Shown: positions 10,101 to 49,858 of the stretch, one piece after another | Layout: each line of letters starts with the position of its first letter | Position numbering within the stretch: position 1 is the first letter of the stretch | Assembly (NCBI RefSeq): GCF_024713975.1 | Contig: NC_091111.1 | Location: 1,488,001-1,552,000 of the forward strand | DNA from: Paralichthys olivaceus | Lineage: Eukaryota; Chordata; Actinopteri; Pleuronectiformes; Paralichthyidae | Length of the DNA stretch: 64,000 bases | Direction of reading: 5' to 3' | Program-made: the position numbers and the translations under genes | The notes under the pieces: model-generated | What the model was told of the DNA's origin: nothing | Seen by the model: only the letters and a program-made list of their open reading frames with translations | Database searches by the model: none

Positions 10101-12707
10101 AATTAACAAAATGTGTTTCATGAGTTTCAGTTAGTTTTTCATACTTACTATTCAAATGTTTAAGGCCCCATGATACTGCTTATTACACAACAAAAAAACA
10201 CAGCTGGAAGGTTGGAAGTGGAAATGGAAATATATTTTCAAGATGGCGCCAGAGGAAAGGTCATGTTTTTACCTAGATTTAAAAATGTAAACCTCTGTAC
10301 AGTTCCTTTTTCAAAACATTATTCTCTTCCCCTTTTTAAATATAATCTAAAATTATTCTCACCATATTGTTTAATATTTTATTTGATGGAGTTATGCAAC
10401 CATAAAGTCATGCACAGCAAAACCAGCATACCCAAATTAACTCTGTCAGCTGATTTTAAATATTTTGAAGTGTGTATATGGGTCCAGACCACAAAGTGTT
10501 AATTTAACTCTATTTGGAGAGTCAGCACATTTATTAACTCTTTGTGGAGTTAAAATTTAACACTTCTTCATTCTAACCAGAGTTAGTTTTTTCAACACTT
10601 GTATAGTGTCATTAAAGGTCCACTGTATAAGATTTAAGTGATCAGGATCTATTGGCATGAATATAAAATAATCCTAGTGATGTTTTTTTACTTGTGTGTT
10701 TAATCTAAATTGTACAAATTGTTATTTTCTGTACCCTATAGAAAAGGCCCTTTATATTTAAATACTTTATATTATCATCGAGGGGGTCCTCTCTACGGAG
10801 GCCGCCATGTTTTTTACAGTCATCCAAACTGGACAAACTAAACACCTTTTGAGTTTTTATCTCAACTGAAGTCTACCACAGGTTCTTTTTCATGTTTGGA
10901 AGGAGAGGGTGAGGTGCTGCAACATGCAACTTCACCACTAGATATCACTAAATCTTAACACTGAACCTTTAACTTCCTCATGAGATCATTTGTTAACTGT
11001 ACAAGTGTTAAACCCATATTAACTCTTAAAGGTGTATAGATAATTCTTCTTGATTACTAAAATTAATGGAAAAATAGAGTTTGCTGAAATAAAGGGGGCA
11101 TATTCGGTTAAAACACATTTATTATTGAAACGTGCACCATATTGACATTTTAAAAAATGATTTGAAACATATATTAAAAATAAACAATATATGCTCATAT
11201 ACATATAATGAATTTTTCGACTCCATACATCCTTACACCATATTACACCCTTGTCAGCATTCTCTGTGAAAAGAGAGCTTTCTGTACAATATATCTTGTA
11301 AAATGAATTACAAGTACTAAATTCAGGAACAATATGATCCAATAGCAAATATTTTAGAATAAAAAACCCTTTTTAAACAAAAGAATGGATTTGGTCAACA
11401 GAAACGCTGGAGTGCTTTTATTTTGAAACATATACAGAAAGTGTTTCAACCATTGGCTTTGATTGTTATCGACAGACCGGTCGATGCAGGACTTCATACC
11501 GTAGAGTCCTGACATTGAGTTTAGTACATAATCCGACTTGTATTGAAGGAAATGCAGCAGATAAACCTGCAGCTCCGCCGCCAGTAGCTGACACAGCGCA
11601 TGTGAACAAGAGACAGCCGACACACGGCTGATCTGCGGTGTAACCGCAGTCAGTGAGTCCAGAGAGCTGGTTCTTCATTTAATTAACGAACAGTGTGAAG
11701 TTAAATCCACGAACCAAAGCAGTTTTCACAAGTCAAGGATGCTCTCTGTCTCTGCTTCACTCTGTGTCCCCGATGATGGGGGCAGGGTTAATTTACTGAA
11801 AATCACCCCTGAGGTGTCACAGCAGGTTCAGAGTTTAGAGTGGAAAGTAAAGAGTTAATACATTTACACTGAGAGATTTCATAATGGAGTGTCAAAAGAA
11901 AGACACTTTCTTTTGACACTCCATTATGAAACAACTATTTGCCAACTGAGAGTTGGCATATAAGAGTTAAATATAAGAGTTTTGACTCTGTCCAGAGTAT
12001 AATAACACTACTTCTGCTCAAATTTGATCAATGCAGAAAATATAACTTTTGAATTTGCTGTGTGGATCCTTTGCTTTGAGACATTTAAGGTAAATTTCAT
12101 ATTGCAATCATTGAGAAGCTGGAACAAGCTGATGTAATATGCTGTCTCACAGTGTGGAGTAAGATGATTTAACTGTAAAAACTTAAGACTGACACCAATG
12201 ATTGGATGGTAGACCAGTGGATTATTAATTACCAACATGATCACCTATAGAGCCACACTGCTAACATAGCTGAAAGTTTATGAGATGAGATTAGAAAATG
12301 CCTGTTATTCTCAAACTACGTTGTTTACAACATGAAAATATGACAGTTTCACAGGAGGGGTTGAGGAGTGTTGATCTGTCAGTAGTAGGAAAGTGGGACC
12401 TGTAGTACAGTTGGTTGTTAGTTGTTTATCTTATTTATAATTTAATGTTGTATTAGTCTGTATAATTTCCATGTTCTGAAAAAAAAAGTTTATTCTTAAC
12501 TTTTTTGCTTTTCTGTTTCAGCCCAAGAAGAAGAAGAACATTTCCCATGATACCTTTGGTACCAAGTTTGGCCGGGTGCACATGCAGAAGCAGGATCTGT
12601 CCAAGCTGCATACACGCAAGATGAAGGGCCTGAGGAAGAGGAAGGGAGAGGTGGTTGCTGAAGATCAGGCTGGACAGGCACCCAAAATGGCTAAAGAAGA
12701 GAACTGA
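4176..12707 (+). CDS. rpf2: Ribosome production factor 2 homolog (RPF2), complete, 10 coding exons, 308 aa
   Basis: Join: 4176-4198, 4423-4555, 6424-6461, 7135-7174, 7272-7353, 7756-7832, 9332-9431, 9534-9636, 9848-9992, 12522-12707. All introns are GT-AG and the phases chain into one open frame ending in TGA. The protein starts MTQLNSVVKPKTKR and carries a Brix domain over roughly residues 30-235. Recognisable blocks are ITRPFED, FGSHNKKRPNN, VLDMIELGIE, CPEGTKPML, FFRGPTV, LHFTALDGK, KKSGCRTPRIELEE and RRTHLASDDLYK. The C-terminus is basic (PKKKKNISHDTFGT, then KGLRKRKG). The length matches the family (human about 306 aa). By family knowledge, RPF2 works in the nucleolus with RRS1 to bring 5S rRNA, RPL5 and RPL11 into pre-60S particles. 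The start ATG has A at -3 and no competing upstream in-frame ATG. Transcription is co-directional with slc16a10, whose promoter starts about 0.9 kb after the rpf2 poly(A) signal. Confidence 0.96.
4423..4555 (+). CDS. rpf2: rpf2 coding exon 2
   Basis: Residues 8-52, including KPKTKRSKRFLEGR and the invariant-looking MIMKGGN stretch. Acceptor TCCTCAG, donor GTAAGT. Confidence 0.95.
5026..5120. repeat. Imperfect 41-bp inverted repeat (hairpin) in rpf2 intron 2
   Basis: Arms 5026-5066 and 5080-5120 are mostly complementary, with identical outer ends (GTTAGATCT/AGATCTAAC) and inner ends (GCGGCTC or its complement). The loop is 13 bp. It may be a snap-back MITE remnant. Confidence 0.75.
5477..5549. 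repeat. 28-bp inverted repeat in rpf2 intron 2
   Basis: Arms 5477-5504 and 5522-5549 match at about 26 of 28 positions around GAGCTAAGCCA/TGGCTTAGCTC, with a 17-bp loop. There are no coding features. It could be a small foldback element. Confidence 0.8.
6424..6461 (+). CDS. rpf2: rpf2 coding exon 3 (38 nt)
   Basis: Encodes YSLKKPNAVLYK plus two bases. Acceptor CATGCAG, donor GTAAGT. It joins in phase to exon 4 to give KKKNITRPFED. Confidence 0.93.
6549..6609. repeat. (CA)n microsatellite with TCTC interruptions
   Basis: CA-rich dinucleotide repeat in rpf2 intron 3, interrupted near the middle by a CTCCCTCTCT stretch and CG variants. Confidence 0.9.
6745..6788 (+). mobile_element. Short LINE 3' tail (RTE/Rex-like)
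   Basis: The text around TGGGACAATAAAGGATTTCT followed by GATTCTG matches the 3' terminal tail that fish non-LTR elements commonly leave. Only the tail is present. Confidence 0.45.
7135..7174 (+). CDS. rpf2: rpf2 coding exon 4 (40 nt)
   Basis: Encodes KNITRPFEDSTSL. Acceptor TTCTCAG, donor GTACGT. Ends in phase 0. Confidence 0.93.
7272..7353 (+). CDS. rpf2: rpf2 coding exon 5
   Basis: Encodes EFFSKKTDSSLFLFGSHNKK and the following RPNNLIF. Acceptor CCATCAG, donor GTAAAT. Confidence 0.94.
7756..7832 (+). CDS. rpf2: rpf2 coding exon 6
   Basis: Encodes GRLFDFHVLDMIELGIEKF and VSLSEIK, in the core of the Brix domain. Acceptor TTTGCAG, donor GTAACT. Confidence 0.95.
8028..8390 (+). mobile_element. 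Composite of DNA-transposon remnants
   Basis: The start TTTAAAGGGATAGTTCAACA with GGTTAGCTTAGCATAA nearby matches one end of a fish MITE type. At about 8166 the sequence changes to TAGGGCTGGGCGGTATGAC, a hAT-type terminus. It ends with GATTACGATTTAAAAACGAT and TAATCGAACAGGCCTA, another hAT-like end. Internal parts are missing. Confidence 0.45.
8640..9060 (+). repeat. Unclassified dispersed repeat, copy 1
   Basis: The stretch 8750-8960 aligns by eye with 22725-22920: both have GGTTGG(G/C), GATCCA, TGCTG/GCTGCATC-type blocks and a shared GGATGCAG...GAGACAC/GGGACAC end. A 166-codon open frame on the minus strand falls inside the repeat and looks accidental. Confidence 0.5.
9332..9431 (+). CDS. 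rpf2: rpf2 coding exon 7
   Basis: Encodes ASKCPEGTKPMLVFAGEAFD and continues to LKSLLT. Acceptor GTTGCAG, donor GTACAC. Confidence 0.95.
9534..9636 (+). CDS. rpf2: rpf2 coding exon 8
   Basis: Encodes DFFRGPTVPAVRLAGLEH and LHFTALDGKIFMRSY. Acceptor TGTTCAG, donor GTACTG. Confidence 0.95.
9848..9992 (+). CDS. rpf2: rpf2 coding exon 9
   Basis: Encodes the strongly conserved end of the Brix domain: CLLKKSGCRTPRIELEE, then LRRTHLASDDLYKLAHRQ. Acceptor ACTACAG, donor GTAAAC. Confidence 0.96.
10614..10970 (+). mobile_element. MITE, AAAGGT-ended family, copy B (357 bp)
   Basis: Begins AAAGGTCCACTGTATAAGAT and ends in GAACCTTT. The body follows copy A throughout, including the GGAGGCCGCCATGTTTTTTA block. 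Lies in the last intron of rpf2. Confidence 0.8.
11877..11931. repeat. Perfect 26-bp palindrome with 3-nt loop
   Basis: Arms 11877-11902 and 11906-11931 are exact reverse complements around the loop ACA. A second small hairpin, GCCAACT/AGTTGGC, follows within 10 bp. The flanks carry AGAGTTAA motifs that also occur, inverted, near 10493-10620. This suggests a snap-back MITE, but its outer ends are unclear. Confidence 0.95.
12522..12707 (+). CDS. rpf2: rpf2 coding exon 10 (terminal)
   Basis: Encodes the lysine-rich tail from PKKKKNISHDTFGT through HMQKQDLSKLHTRKMKGL to KMAKEEN and TGA. The basic stretches probably serve rRNA binding and nucleolar localisation. Acceptor GTTTCAG. Confidence 0.96.
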   Translation, partial: PKKKKNISHDTFGTKFGRVHMQKQDLSKLHTRKMKGLRKRKGEVVAEDQAGQAPKMAKEEN

Positions 12708-13913
12708 TGTCCGAGATGGGACACCTGGACAGCTGTCATCACTCATGCATCTGGATCATTGTCCAGAACTGTGTTTATAAAACCAACCATGTGCTTATCA
12801 TTGCCAGCTTTTACTGTTAGAAGGACTTTGCATGTGAGTTGCCACCAGGCTGTCAGGATACAGATCTATTATTCCCTGTCTTCCTTGCCCCTTTAGTTTC
12901 CCATGTGACATTCTGACGGTTCTTTGTCATGCACGTGTGAGCTCTCGTCAGTCTTAACAAATGTCATCTACTGAATTATAAGCACGTGTAAAAATGAAAG
13001 TTAGGAAATAAAACTTTTTTCTAAACATTTTGTTTTCGAGTTTTAATTTTTAACAAATAGTTTCCTGTGCTCACTGTTGGGTCCTGGTTTTGTTCTTTTG
13101 ATCACCCGCTTGTGTGATGAATCCTCTGTTATTGAAGAATTGTCTACAAACTTGTGGGGACAGGAAGTCGTCGGACCAGTCAGAGTAGCCACTGTTACAT
13201 TACATTGCCTGATGGGATCTAAATCAAAGCAAACACCTTTACCTTCTTTCTGTTTGTCTTCCTGAGCAGTTAAGTTAATTACTCCCCAGTTTCACACATT
13301 ACGATCTTTTTCCTGCTTTATCTACGAGTAAAATTTTAACTAGACAATAATTAACAACACAGTGATTCTGAGATTAACATTAAATATGACTGGTTACTTT
13401 GACTTCACAGGGATTGAATCAGATTGCAGATGCAGTGCTGATAAAATGTTTTTAAAATGTATTTAAGTGGCACTCAATCTTTAGCATTTCTTTGATTTGG
13501 GATGAGTACATAGGGGCCGTGTTCATAATTTGAGAGTTTGGGAATTAAAATGAAATGTCATTTTCTGAACGTAAGACTTACACTTGAGGAAAATAAGCTT
13601 TGTTTCTTCGAATTATCTTAAAATAAATATTTTATAATGTCACATAACATTTGTTTTCATGTAGGAATTTAATCTGGACTCTTTAATTTGGACTCTTTTC
13701 ACCACACATCCACGTGCACGGCTGCCTGCGTGTTCCATCTGTTGTCTATTTTTAGAAGCTGGGCAGAGGAAGTTCGACCGCTCACACAGCAGCAATAAAA
13801 ATAATCCCCTGTGTATTTTATACCCTCCACATTTACTCTGGTCGTGCATGCATCATATCGATCATCAATGGTGATCAATCACCATTACTCATTTTGAGCC
13901 AAAATGACAGCGT
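12708..13913. other. rpf2 3'UTR and rpf2-slc16a10 spacer
   Basis: The first 300 bases are the likely rpf2 3'UTR. After the poly(A) signal the spacer shows no gene, no clear repeat and no conserved-looking peptide. It becomes GC-richer toward the slc16a10 promoter. Confidence 0.6.
13007..13012 (+). other. rpf2 poly(A) signal AATAAA
   Basis: A canonical AATAAA lies 300 bp after the rpf2 stop, followed by a T-rich and GTTTTCGAG-type stretch suited to cleavage. It is the first good signal after the stop codon. Confidence 0.7.
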
Positions 13914-13968
13914 CCAATCGGACGCAGGGTACCGCTGAGCCCCGCCCCTCCTCGCTGTCTATATATAA
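13914..13968 (+). promoter_or_regulatory. slc16a10 core promoter: CCAAT box, GC box, TATA box
   Basis: CCAAT at 13914-13918, a CCCCGCCCCTC GC box at about 13940-13950 and TATATATAA at 13960-13968 are spaced as in a classic focused promoter. Transcription would start near 13990-14000, giving a 5' leader of about 165 nt. The surrounding sequence is CpG-rich up to about 14600. Confidence 0.6.
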
Positions 13969-14047
13969 TATTGCAGCAGCAGCAGCGTGAGGTGAGTGAG
14001 AACGGTTCGTGTCGGAGCAGCTCGGCTCACTCTGCAGCTTCACTTCT

Positions 14048-14068
14048 ATGGAGGCAGCTTCATCCTGA
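14048..14068 (+). CDS. Short upstream ORF in the slc16a10 leader
   Basis: ATG GAG GCA GCT TCA TCC TGA encodes MEAASS. It lies between the predicted transcription start and the main ATG at 14163. It could lower translation of the transporter. It counts only if the transcript starts upstream of 14048. Confidence 0.35.
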   Translation: MEAASS

Positions 14069-14162
14069 CCTGAGGCTCCACCGCTCACACACAGCCCGAG
14101 CTCCAGCTCCCGCCTTTCTTCTCAGCCCTGCTTCCACCTCCGCATCGTTACCAGCCCCAGCG

Positions 14163-43909
<29,747 letters not shown>

Positions 43910-43966
43910 GTGTCACCCTGAACAGACTGAGAGAGAGACAGGCAGCTGACCGGCAGCATTAACATA

Positions 43967-44007
<41 letters not shown>

Positions 44008-45060
44008 TGTTTAGATTATAGAGACTGCCTTGAGAAGGAGAATGTCAGAAAATGCCAAAGCAATGAAACATATCAGATAGAGTAACATGTTGAAGCGATG
44101 AATGTGATCCTGAAGAACTATGCATTTTAATTGGACTGAACTAATCTTAAAGGACAGGAAAACTTTGTGAGCTTAAATGAAAATGGGAAGAAATATGCAT
44201 ATTTCATATTTGTCACAGGAAAGAAGTCATGCTGTAGTATGCGCTCGTATAAATGCAGTGTGAAAGCTACACAGTCTTGCTAAAGATGACAATCATAAGG
44301 AAAAGGAGTTAAGTTTTTATCTTTACAATTATTTTTTACACATTTGGAGACATGCATATATATAACAACACACTAGATTACTTGATTAATCCTTAATCAA
44401 CATCTTTGATTTGCCTAAGTTCAAAGGAAACAGTCCTGCTAAAGATGTCTATGGAAACACTGACCATTGTCTCCAGTGAACACTACAGCAAACCAAATGT
44501 CACATGCAGGGATGATGAGTTCACAGTATTTCAAAGGGACGGAGAGGATCGCTTCATAGAAGTGAAGTGAAAGACATTATTAGTGTCAGTGAAGCTCTGG
44601 GCTGGTCTGAGCTGTAAAGGTGCTCAGACACTTCAAGGGAAGCAGCTTTAAGCAGAAAACATTAAACATAGAACATTAAACCACTGACACGTCAACACGC
44701 TGTGCTGTCCTCCACACTGGAGCCAGGACATCTGGGGGGAAGTATGGTCAGTCTGTACCGTGACCTCCAGCTCACTACTTCACTTTTAACTTTGCCTGTA
44801 CTAATGCACCCGCTGTCAGTGATGACCTGAAATATTGATTCATGAGGAACATATTAACATTGTGTTTGTGTTTAGGTCTATGTTCACTGATTGTAGTAGT
44901 GAATTGAAGCAGTATTTCTTTTAAAACACAGTGGTGAGACTCGTTTGGAAGTTTTGATTTTTTTTTTCTTTTTGTCTGTTATTTGGCCCAAACATTTTCC
45001 CTTTTGACTTTATACTCAATCTAATATACTACAATCGAACGAGGTCCAGGTAAATAAACA
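43910..45060 (+). other. slc16a10 3'UTR (inferred)
   Basis: Runs from the stop codon to the first good AATAAA at 45053. It includes (GT)n at 43969-44003. No other gene is visible. Later AATAAA-type signals near 45647 could extend the transcript. Confidence 0.5.
45053..45058 (+). other. Candidate slc16a10 poly(A) signal AATAAA
   Basis: Canonical hexamer about 1.14 kb after the stop codon. It was chosen as the first clear one; use is not shown. Confidence 0.4.
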
Positions 45061-47290
45061 AGCGTCACTCTGTTAACAACATGTGTGCTTGGATGGACCT
45101 CAAAACTTCCACAAATAACTACAAATACTGGTGCATCTGTTGTTCCTCTGTTCTTTATAAAAAGGGTATTACACATTTATGGTATCTTTTTATTTCAGAG
45201 ACTGAATCTCTTATATATGTCCATGTCATTAACCTTCAATAGAAAAGTGCTTTTATATATATATGTGTGTTTTTTTAGTTTTTGTGGAGAATGTAATGCT
45301 CTAAAGCCTTAATTTCATTTACTGAAGACCAAAATGTACTGAAATGTAAATGGCTGAAATTTTAATGTTAATCCTGTTCTATTGTTGTCGTGCGTCACCC
45401 TGAAGCTCACAGTTAATGTCAGTGAACCATCCTAACCTGTCACATATCTATGGGAAACTCAAGAGACCCTTTGGAGGACAAAACACCATTGTAGAGATGC
45501 TGCGGGTCGATGATTCTCTGCAGAACTGGGACACTCTACCTCAGATATTGTGAAAGAGTAGAACTTCCCCATCCCGGACCGTCCTGTTCTTCCATCAGAG
45601 GCGCTCCCTCTGTGTTTGTTTTTGAGCAGTGTGACTAGAGAAAAGCAAATAAACCACAAAGTCTTAGAAAATGATTTCACTGCCTGTGGCTTTGCTCTTT
45701 AATGAAATATCTTATTTTACTTGTAAGAAACTTAGGCAACGTTTCTCCTTTAAATCTATATTTTTATTATAAATCACATGAGTTGCCTCTCTTTTCAAGC
45801 CTCTTTTTTAAATGAAATGTATGACTGTTTAAAGCACACTCTGTGTTCATACTTTATTTGTAGATTGATTCAAATTTGTGATATTGACCAATGAGAGCCT
45901 CAAGTAACTTCTTGTAATAGAAATTACTTAATTTGTACCTCTGAATTTTGATTGTAAACTTCTTTGTTTTATCACGCTCACTGGCTAACTGTCCTGTATC
46001 TGCTTCTTGAAGGGATCTGTGCCATCTAAAGAAAAAGTGCATGATCTAGTGTTTTTATTATCTAGATATGGTTTTAGTTCACATCTTTAAGAAGAAGAGC
46101 TTTATGAGTCTGCCTTGACATTCAACGTGTTTCTGTGTTAATCGTGACTTAAAAGGAACATGTGGCAAACAGGATTCCTGTGCCATGTTTGGCTTTTTGG
46201 ATGAGCTTATGTGACTCAGTGTTTATTAACATTTTATTGTTTGCATTTATTATTTTGGCTCGATCACGTCCAATCCAACCACTGGATTTGTTCAGAACTT
46301 CTCTTTATGTGTATGCACATTGTTTTTTGCTGCAAGTGCAAATAGTTTTCCTTCCTCAAAATTTTACTGCAGCTTTGCTTTTTCCATCCTGTTTGTGTCA
46401 TTTCTGTCGGCTCTCTTCCCTTAATGCTCAGTTTGGTATATTGTTTGCTCTCTATTGCATGTGGTTGATTATTCATTTCTCTCATGAGTGAACTAAATAT
46501 TTTCTATCTACTGCAGGATGTTTGGTGAGCTGCAGTATATGCAATTTATGTAAACATAATCAGATTTCAACATTTTCAAGACAGTAAAAAAATGTTTACA
46601 CTTTTGGTGACTTTCTGTGTAATGTGTTCTCGTGTGGCTGGTACAGGATGAACTTCACTGAGCTTCATTTATTGAACAGTTCATAGAACTCTAGCTGAAA
46701 TGTTCATGATGCGTTCCTACAAGGCAAACAGGCTGAAAGAATGACGATGATGAATGAACTGCAGCGTTCTGGTCTCTGACCCATATTCGTGTCATTAAGT
46801 GAGTAGATGATGAATTAAGGGAATTTGTGAGGCAGTTATGTCTGATGGAACAAACTCAGAGAAAATAGTCACAATATGCTTGACAACCCAGGTAGTGATG
46901 ATCAATATCTGAAAGAGCCCTACAGAAGACGACCTTCGATATGTTTCATTCTACTCATCATCGCATTTGATTCATCTGACAGATGATTCGATGTAAAGCC
47001 ACGTTTAGAGTGTGCAGACCCAAATCATAATATACTTTATCTCAAGGCACTTTACACAGAAGGTCAAGAACTTAGGTTGTAGTGTTTGTATCCCCCTCTA
47101 GAGGGCGCCATTTCCTCGGCTTGCCCTGGATCCTTTAGTTTTGGTTTTGAATGCGTCAGCTGGATCAGAGAGGAAGCGAAAACAAGAGGTCTCCCTCTGC
47201 TCTAACTTCAGGATACCAAAGGGTTTGTGTCACACACAGTGTCACATGACATGAGTCATAGAGGAAGCTGCTGTGTGTTTTCAGATTATT
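45061..47290. other. Spacer between slc16a10 and mfsd4b, left part
   Basis: No gene was recognised. An inverted scrap of the L2-like tail is visible at about 47036-47070 (ATCTCAAGGCACTTTACACA). Confidence 0.5.
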
Positions 47291-47791
47291 AGTCAACTCA
47301 TAATATATTTACATTATATACTATTGATACATTCTATATTACTGATACATTCTATATTACTGATACATTCTATATTACTGATACATTCTATATTGATATA
47401 TTCTATACTATTGAAACAGTCTATATTACTGATACATTCTATATTACTGATTCATTATATACTATTGAACATTCTATATTACTGATACATTCTTTATTGA
47501 TATATTCTATACTATTGAAACAGTCTATATTACTGATACATTCTATATTACTGATTCATTATATACTATTGATACATTCTATATTACTTATACATTCTAT
47601 ACTATTGGAACATTCTATATTACTGATACATTCTATATTGATATATTCTATACTATTGAAACATTCTATATTACTGATACATTCTACATTGATATATTCT
47701 ATACCACTGGAACATTCTATATTACTGGTACATTATATATAACTTATACATTCTATATTACTAATACATTCTATATTTATATACTCTATAC

Positions 47792-48044
47792 CAGGGGTTT
47801 TCAAAGTGTGGGAGAGTTAGCCCCCCCCCCCCCCTCGGAGAGCAAATAAACAACTGCCTCCCCATTTTTTGCAGTTACTATTCTTATTGTTCCATTCATT
47901 CTTAAAAAATGGTTGTTGAACACATTTTTACACATTTCAAACATCTGTGCTTTTTTTAACACCTCACATCACCACAATCGCGCCCCTCCTGAAGAACTCT
48001 GGCGCCCCCTAGGGGAGGCGCGCTCCACACTTTGAAAAGCCCTG
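47792..48044 (+). mobile_element. hAT-type MITE with perfect 8-bp target duplication (253 bp)
   Basis: The ends CAGGGGTTTTCAAAGTGTGG and CACACTTTGAAAAGCCCTG are inverted repeats. CTCTATAC flanks both sides (47784-47791 and 48045-48052), the 8-bp duplication expected of hAT transposition. The interior contains a C14 run and has no ORF. Confidence 0.93.
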
Positions 48045-48150
48045 CTCTATACTATTGATACATTCAATATTACTGGTACATTCTATATTTACATTTTCTT
48101 TACGATTAATACATTCTATATTTATGAATTCTATACTATTGATACATTCT

Positions 48151-49460
48151 CGACCAAGACATGTCATTTGACGCCCATATTAAACTAGTGTCTAGGACAG
48201 CTTTCTTCCATCTGCGCAATATTAACAAAATTAGAAACATCCTGTCTAAGCAGGATGCTGAAAAACTAGTCCACGCGTTTGTAACCTCTAGATTAGATTA
48301 CTGTAACTCTCTATTAGCAGGATGCTCCATGAAGACTGTTAAAAGTCTCCAGTTGGTCCAAAATGCTGCAGCACGAGTGCTGACAGGAACTAGAAGGAGA
48401 GATCATATCACTCCTGTCTTAGCTTCCTTACATTGGCTCCCGGTAAAATTTAGAATAGAATTTAAGATCCTGCTCCTCACTTTTAAAGCCCTCAACAATC
48501 ACGCCCCCTCATATATCAAAGAGCTGATAACACCTTATTATCCAAGTAGATCACTTCGTTCCCAAAACACAGGCTCTCTAGTGGTTCCAAGAGTCTGTAA
48601 GAGTAGAGCAGGAGGTAGAACATTTAGCTATCAGGCTCCTCTCCTGTGGAACCAGCTCCCACTCTGGGTTCGGGAGGCAGACACTGTCTCAGCATTTAAA
48701 GTAAAACTAAAAACGTTCCTTTTTGATAAAGCCTATAGTTAGGGCTGGATCAGGTGAGTCCTGAACCATCCCTTAGTTGTGCTGCTATAGGTTTAGACTG
48801 CTGGGGGAACGCCCATCATGCACTGAGCACTTCTTCACTTCCCTCTGTCTCTCTGTCTCTCTGCCCCCCCACACTCATTTATTTATTTATTTATTAGTTT
48901 TAACATGTCATCATGTCAAAGTGTCACTTTGTCCTCCCATAGTCCCTCTGGCTCTTCTCTCTATCTCGTTTCAGATAACTCCGGCACCGGGACTACAGGA
49001 CCACAACGACCACCATCACCATTGTTAGCATTTATTACAAGAACTCAGCAATTCATTAATATATCTAGTCATGTTGTAGATCTATACATTGTTATTGTTA
49101 TGGTTAGCCTTGATTTTGATGGTGCCAAATTGTTTCCGGTCTCTCTCTCTCCACCTCATCTCTCTTCTCTCCCCCGCTTTCCACCCATCTCTCCTTTCCT
49201 CCCCCCTTACTTTTCTTTCCTCACCCCAACCGGTCGAGGCAGATGACCGCCCACATTGAGCCTGGTTCTGCCAGAGGTTTCTCCCTGTTAATGAGGGAGT
49301 TTTTCCTCTCCACAGTCGCCTGTGCTTGCTCATTGTGGGAACTGTTGGGTTTCTCTATGTTAATATTGTTTTAAGGTCTTGACCTTTAAATGTAAAGTGC
49401 CTTGAGATAATGTAAATTATGAATTGGCGCTATATAAATAAAATTGAATTGAATTGAATT
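48151..49460 (+). mobile_element. 5'-truncated L2-like LINE inserted in the minisatellite
   Basis: A 193-codon open frame (48161-48742) encodes the C-terminal part of the reverse transcriptase: LDYCNSLLAGC, NAAARVLTGTRRRDHIT, LHWLPV, PLLWNQLPLWVREADTVS, KTFLFDKAYS. The 3'UTR carries a (TTTA)n run near 48878. The conserved tail is GTGCCTTGAGATAATGTAAA, then GGCGCTATATAAATAAAATT and GAATT repeats. Unlike the copy at 2560, this frame has no stops, so it is younger. Confidence 0.9.
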
Positions 49461-49670
49461 CTATATTACTGATACATTCTATATGACATTCTACAGTACT
49501 TGTACATTCTATAGTACTTGTACCTTCTGCAGTACTTATACATTCTACAGTACTTGTACCTTCTGCAGTACTTGTACATTCTATATTACTGGTACATTCT
49601 ACAGTACTTGTACCTTCTGCAGTACTTGTACCCTCTATATCACCGATGAGCAGCTGGTGCAGAGACACGG

Positions 49671-49678
49671 TGACGTCA
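49671..49678 (+). promoter_or_regulatory. TGACGTCA (CRE-type) site upstream of mfsd4b
   Basis: A full palindromic CRE lies 375 bp before the mfsd4b start codon, just where the minisatellite ends and unique GC-richer sequence begins. CREB/ATF binding is inferred only. Confidence 0.4.
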
Positions 49679-49858
49679 GGAGACTCCACAGATAAGAGAA
49701 TGAGAGCGGTGAACTCTGGGATAGATTCTGAACTCCAGAGAGGAGTCCACGCTGCTCTGTCTCACTCTTCTTCACCGGTACTACACCGCACCGAGTGCAG
49801 CTCCCTGTGAATAGACGATCTCTGGCTCCGGCAGCCATACTGACAGTGTCTGTGACAG

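Larger units (their letters stand above)
47300..49650. repeat. 18-bp minisatellite, interrupted by two insertions
   Basis: Units of CTATATTACTGATACATT with variants (ATTGATATATTCTATACT, GGAACATTCTATATT) fill 47300-47791, 48045-48150 and 49461-49650. A MITE (47792-48044) and a LINE (48151-49460) sit inside. The last segment has drifted to CTACAGTACTTGTAC/TTCTGCAGTACTTGTA units. Confidence 0.9.

Noticed and set aside
13971..14162. N-terminal extension of slc16a10
   Set aside because: The frame is open upstream but has no in-frame ATG, and most of it overlaps the predicted leader.
47300..47791. CRISPR-like regular repeats
   Set aside because: The units are contiguous, without unique spacers, and the locus is vertebrate: a minisatellite.
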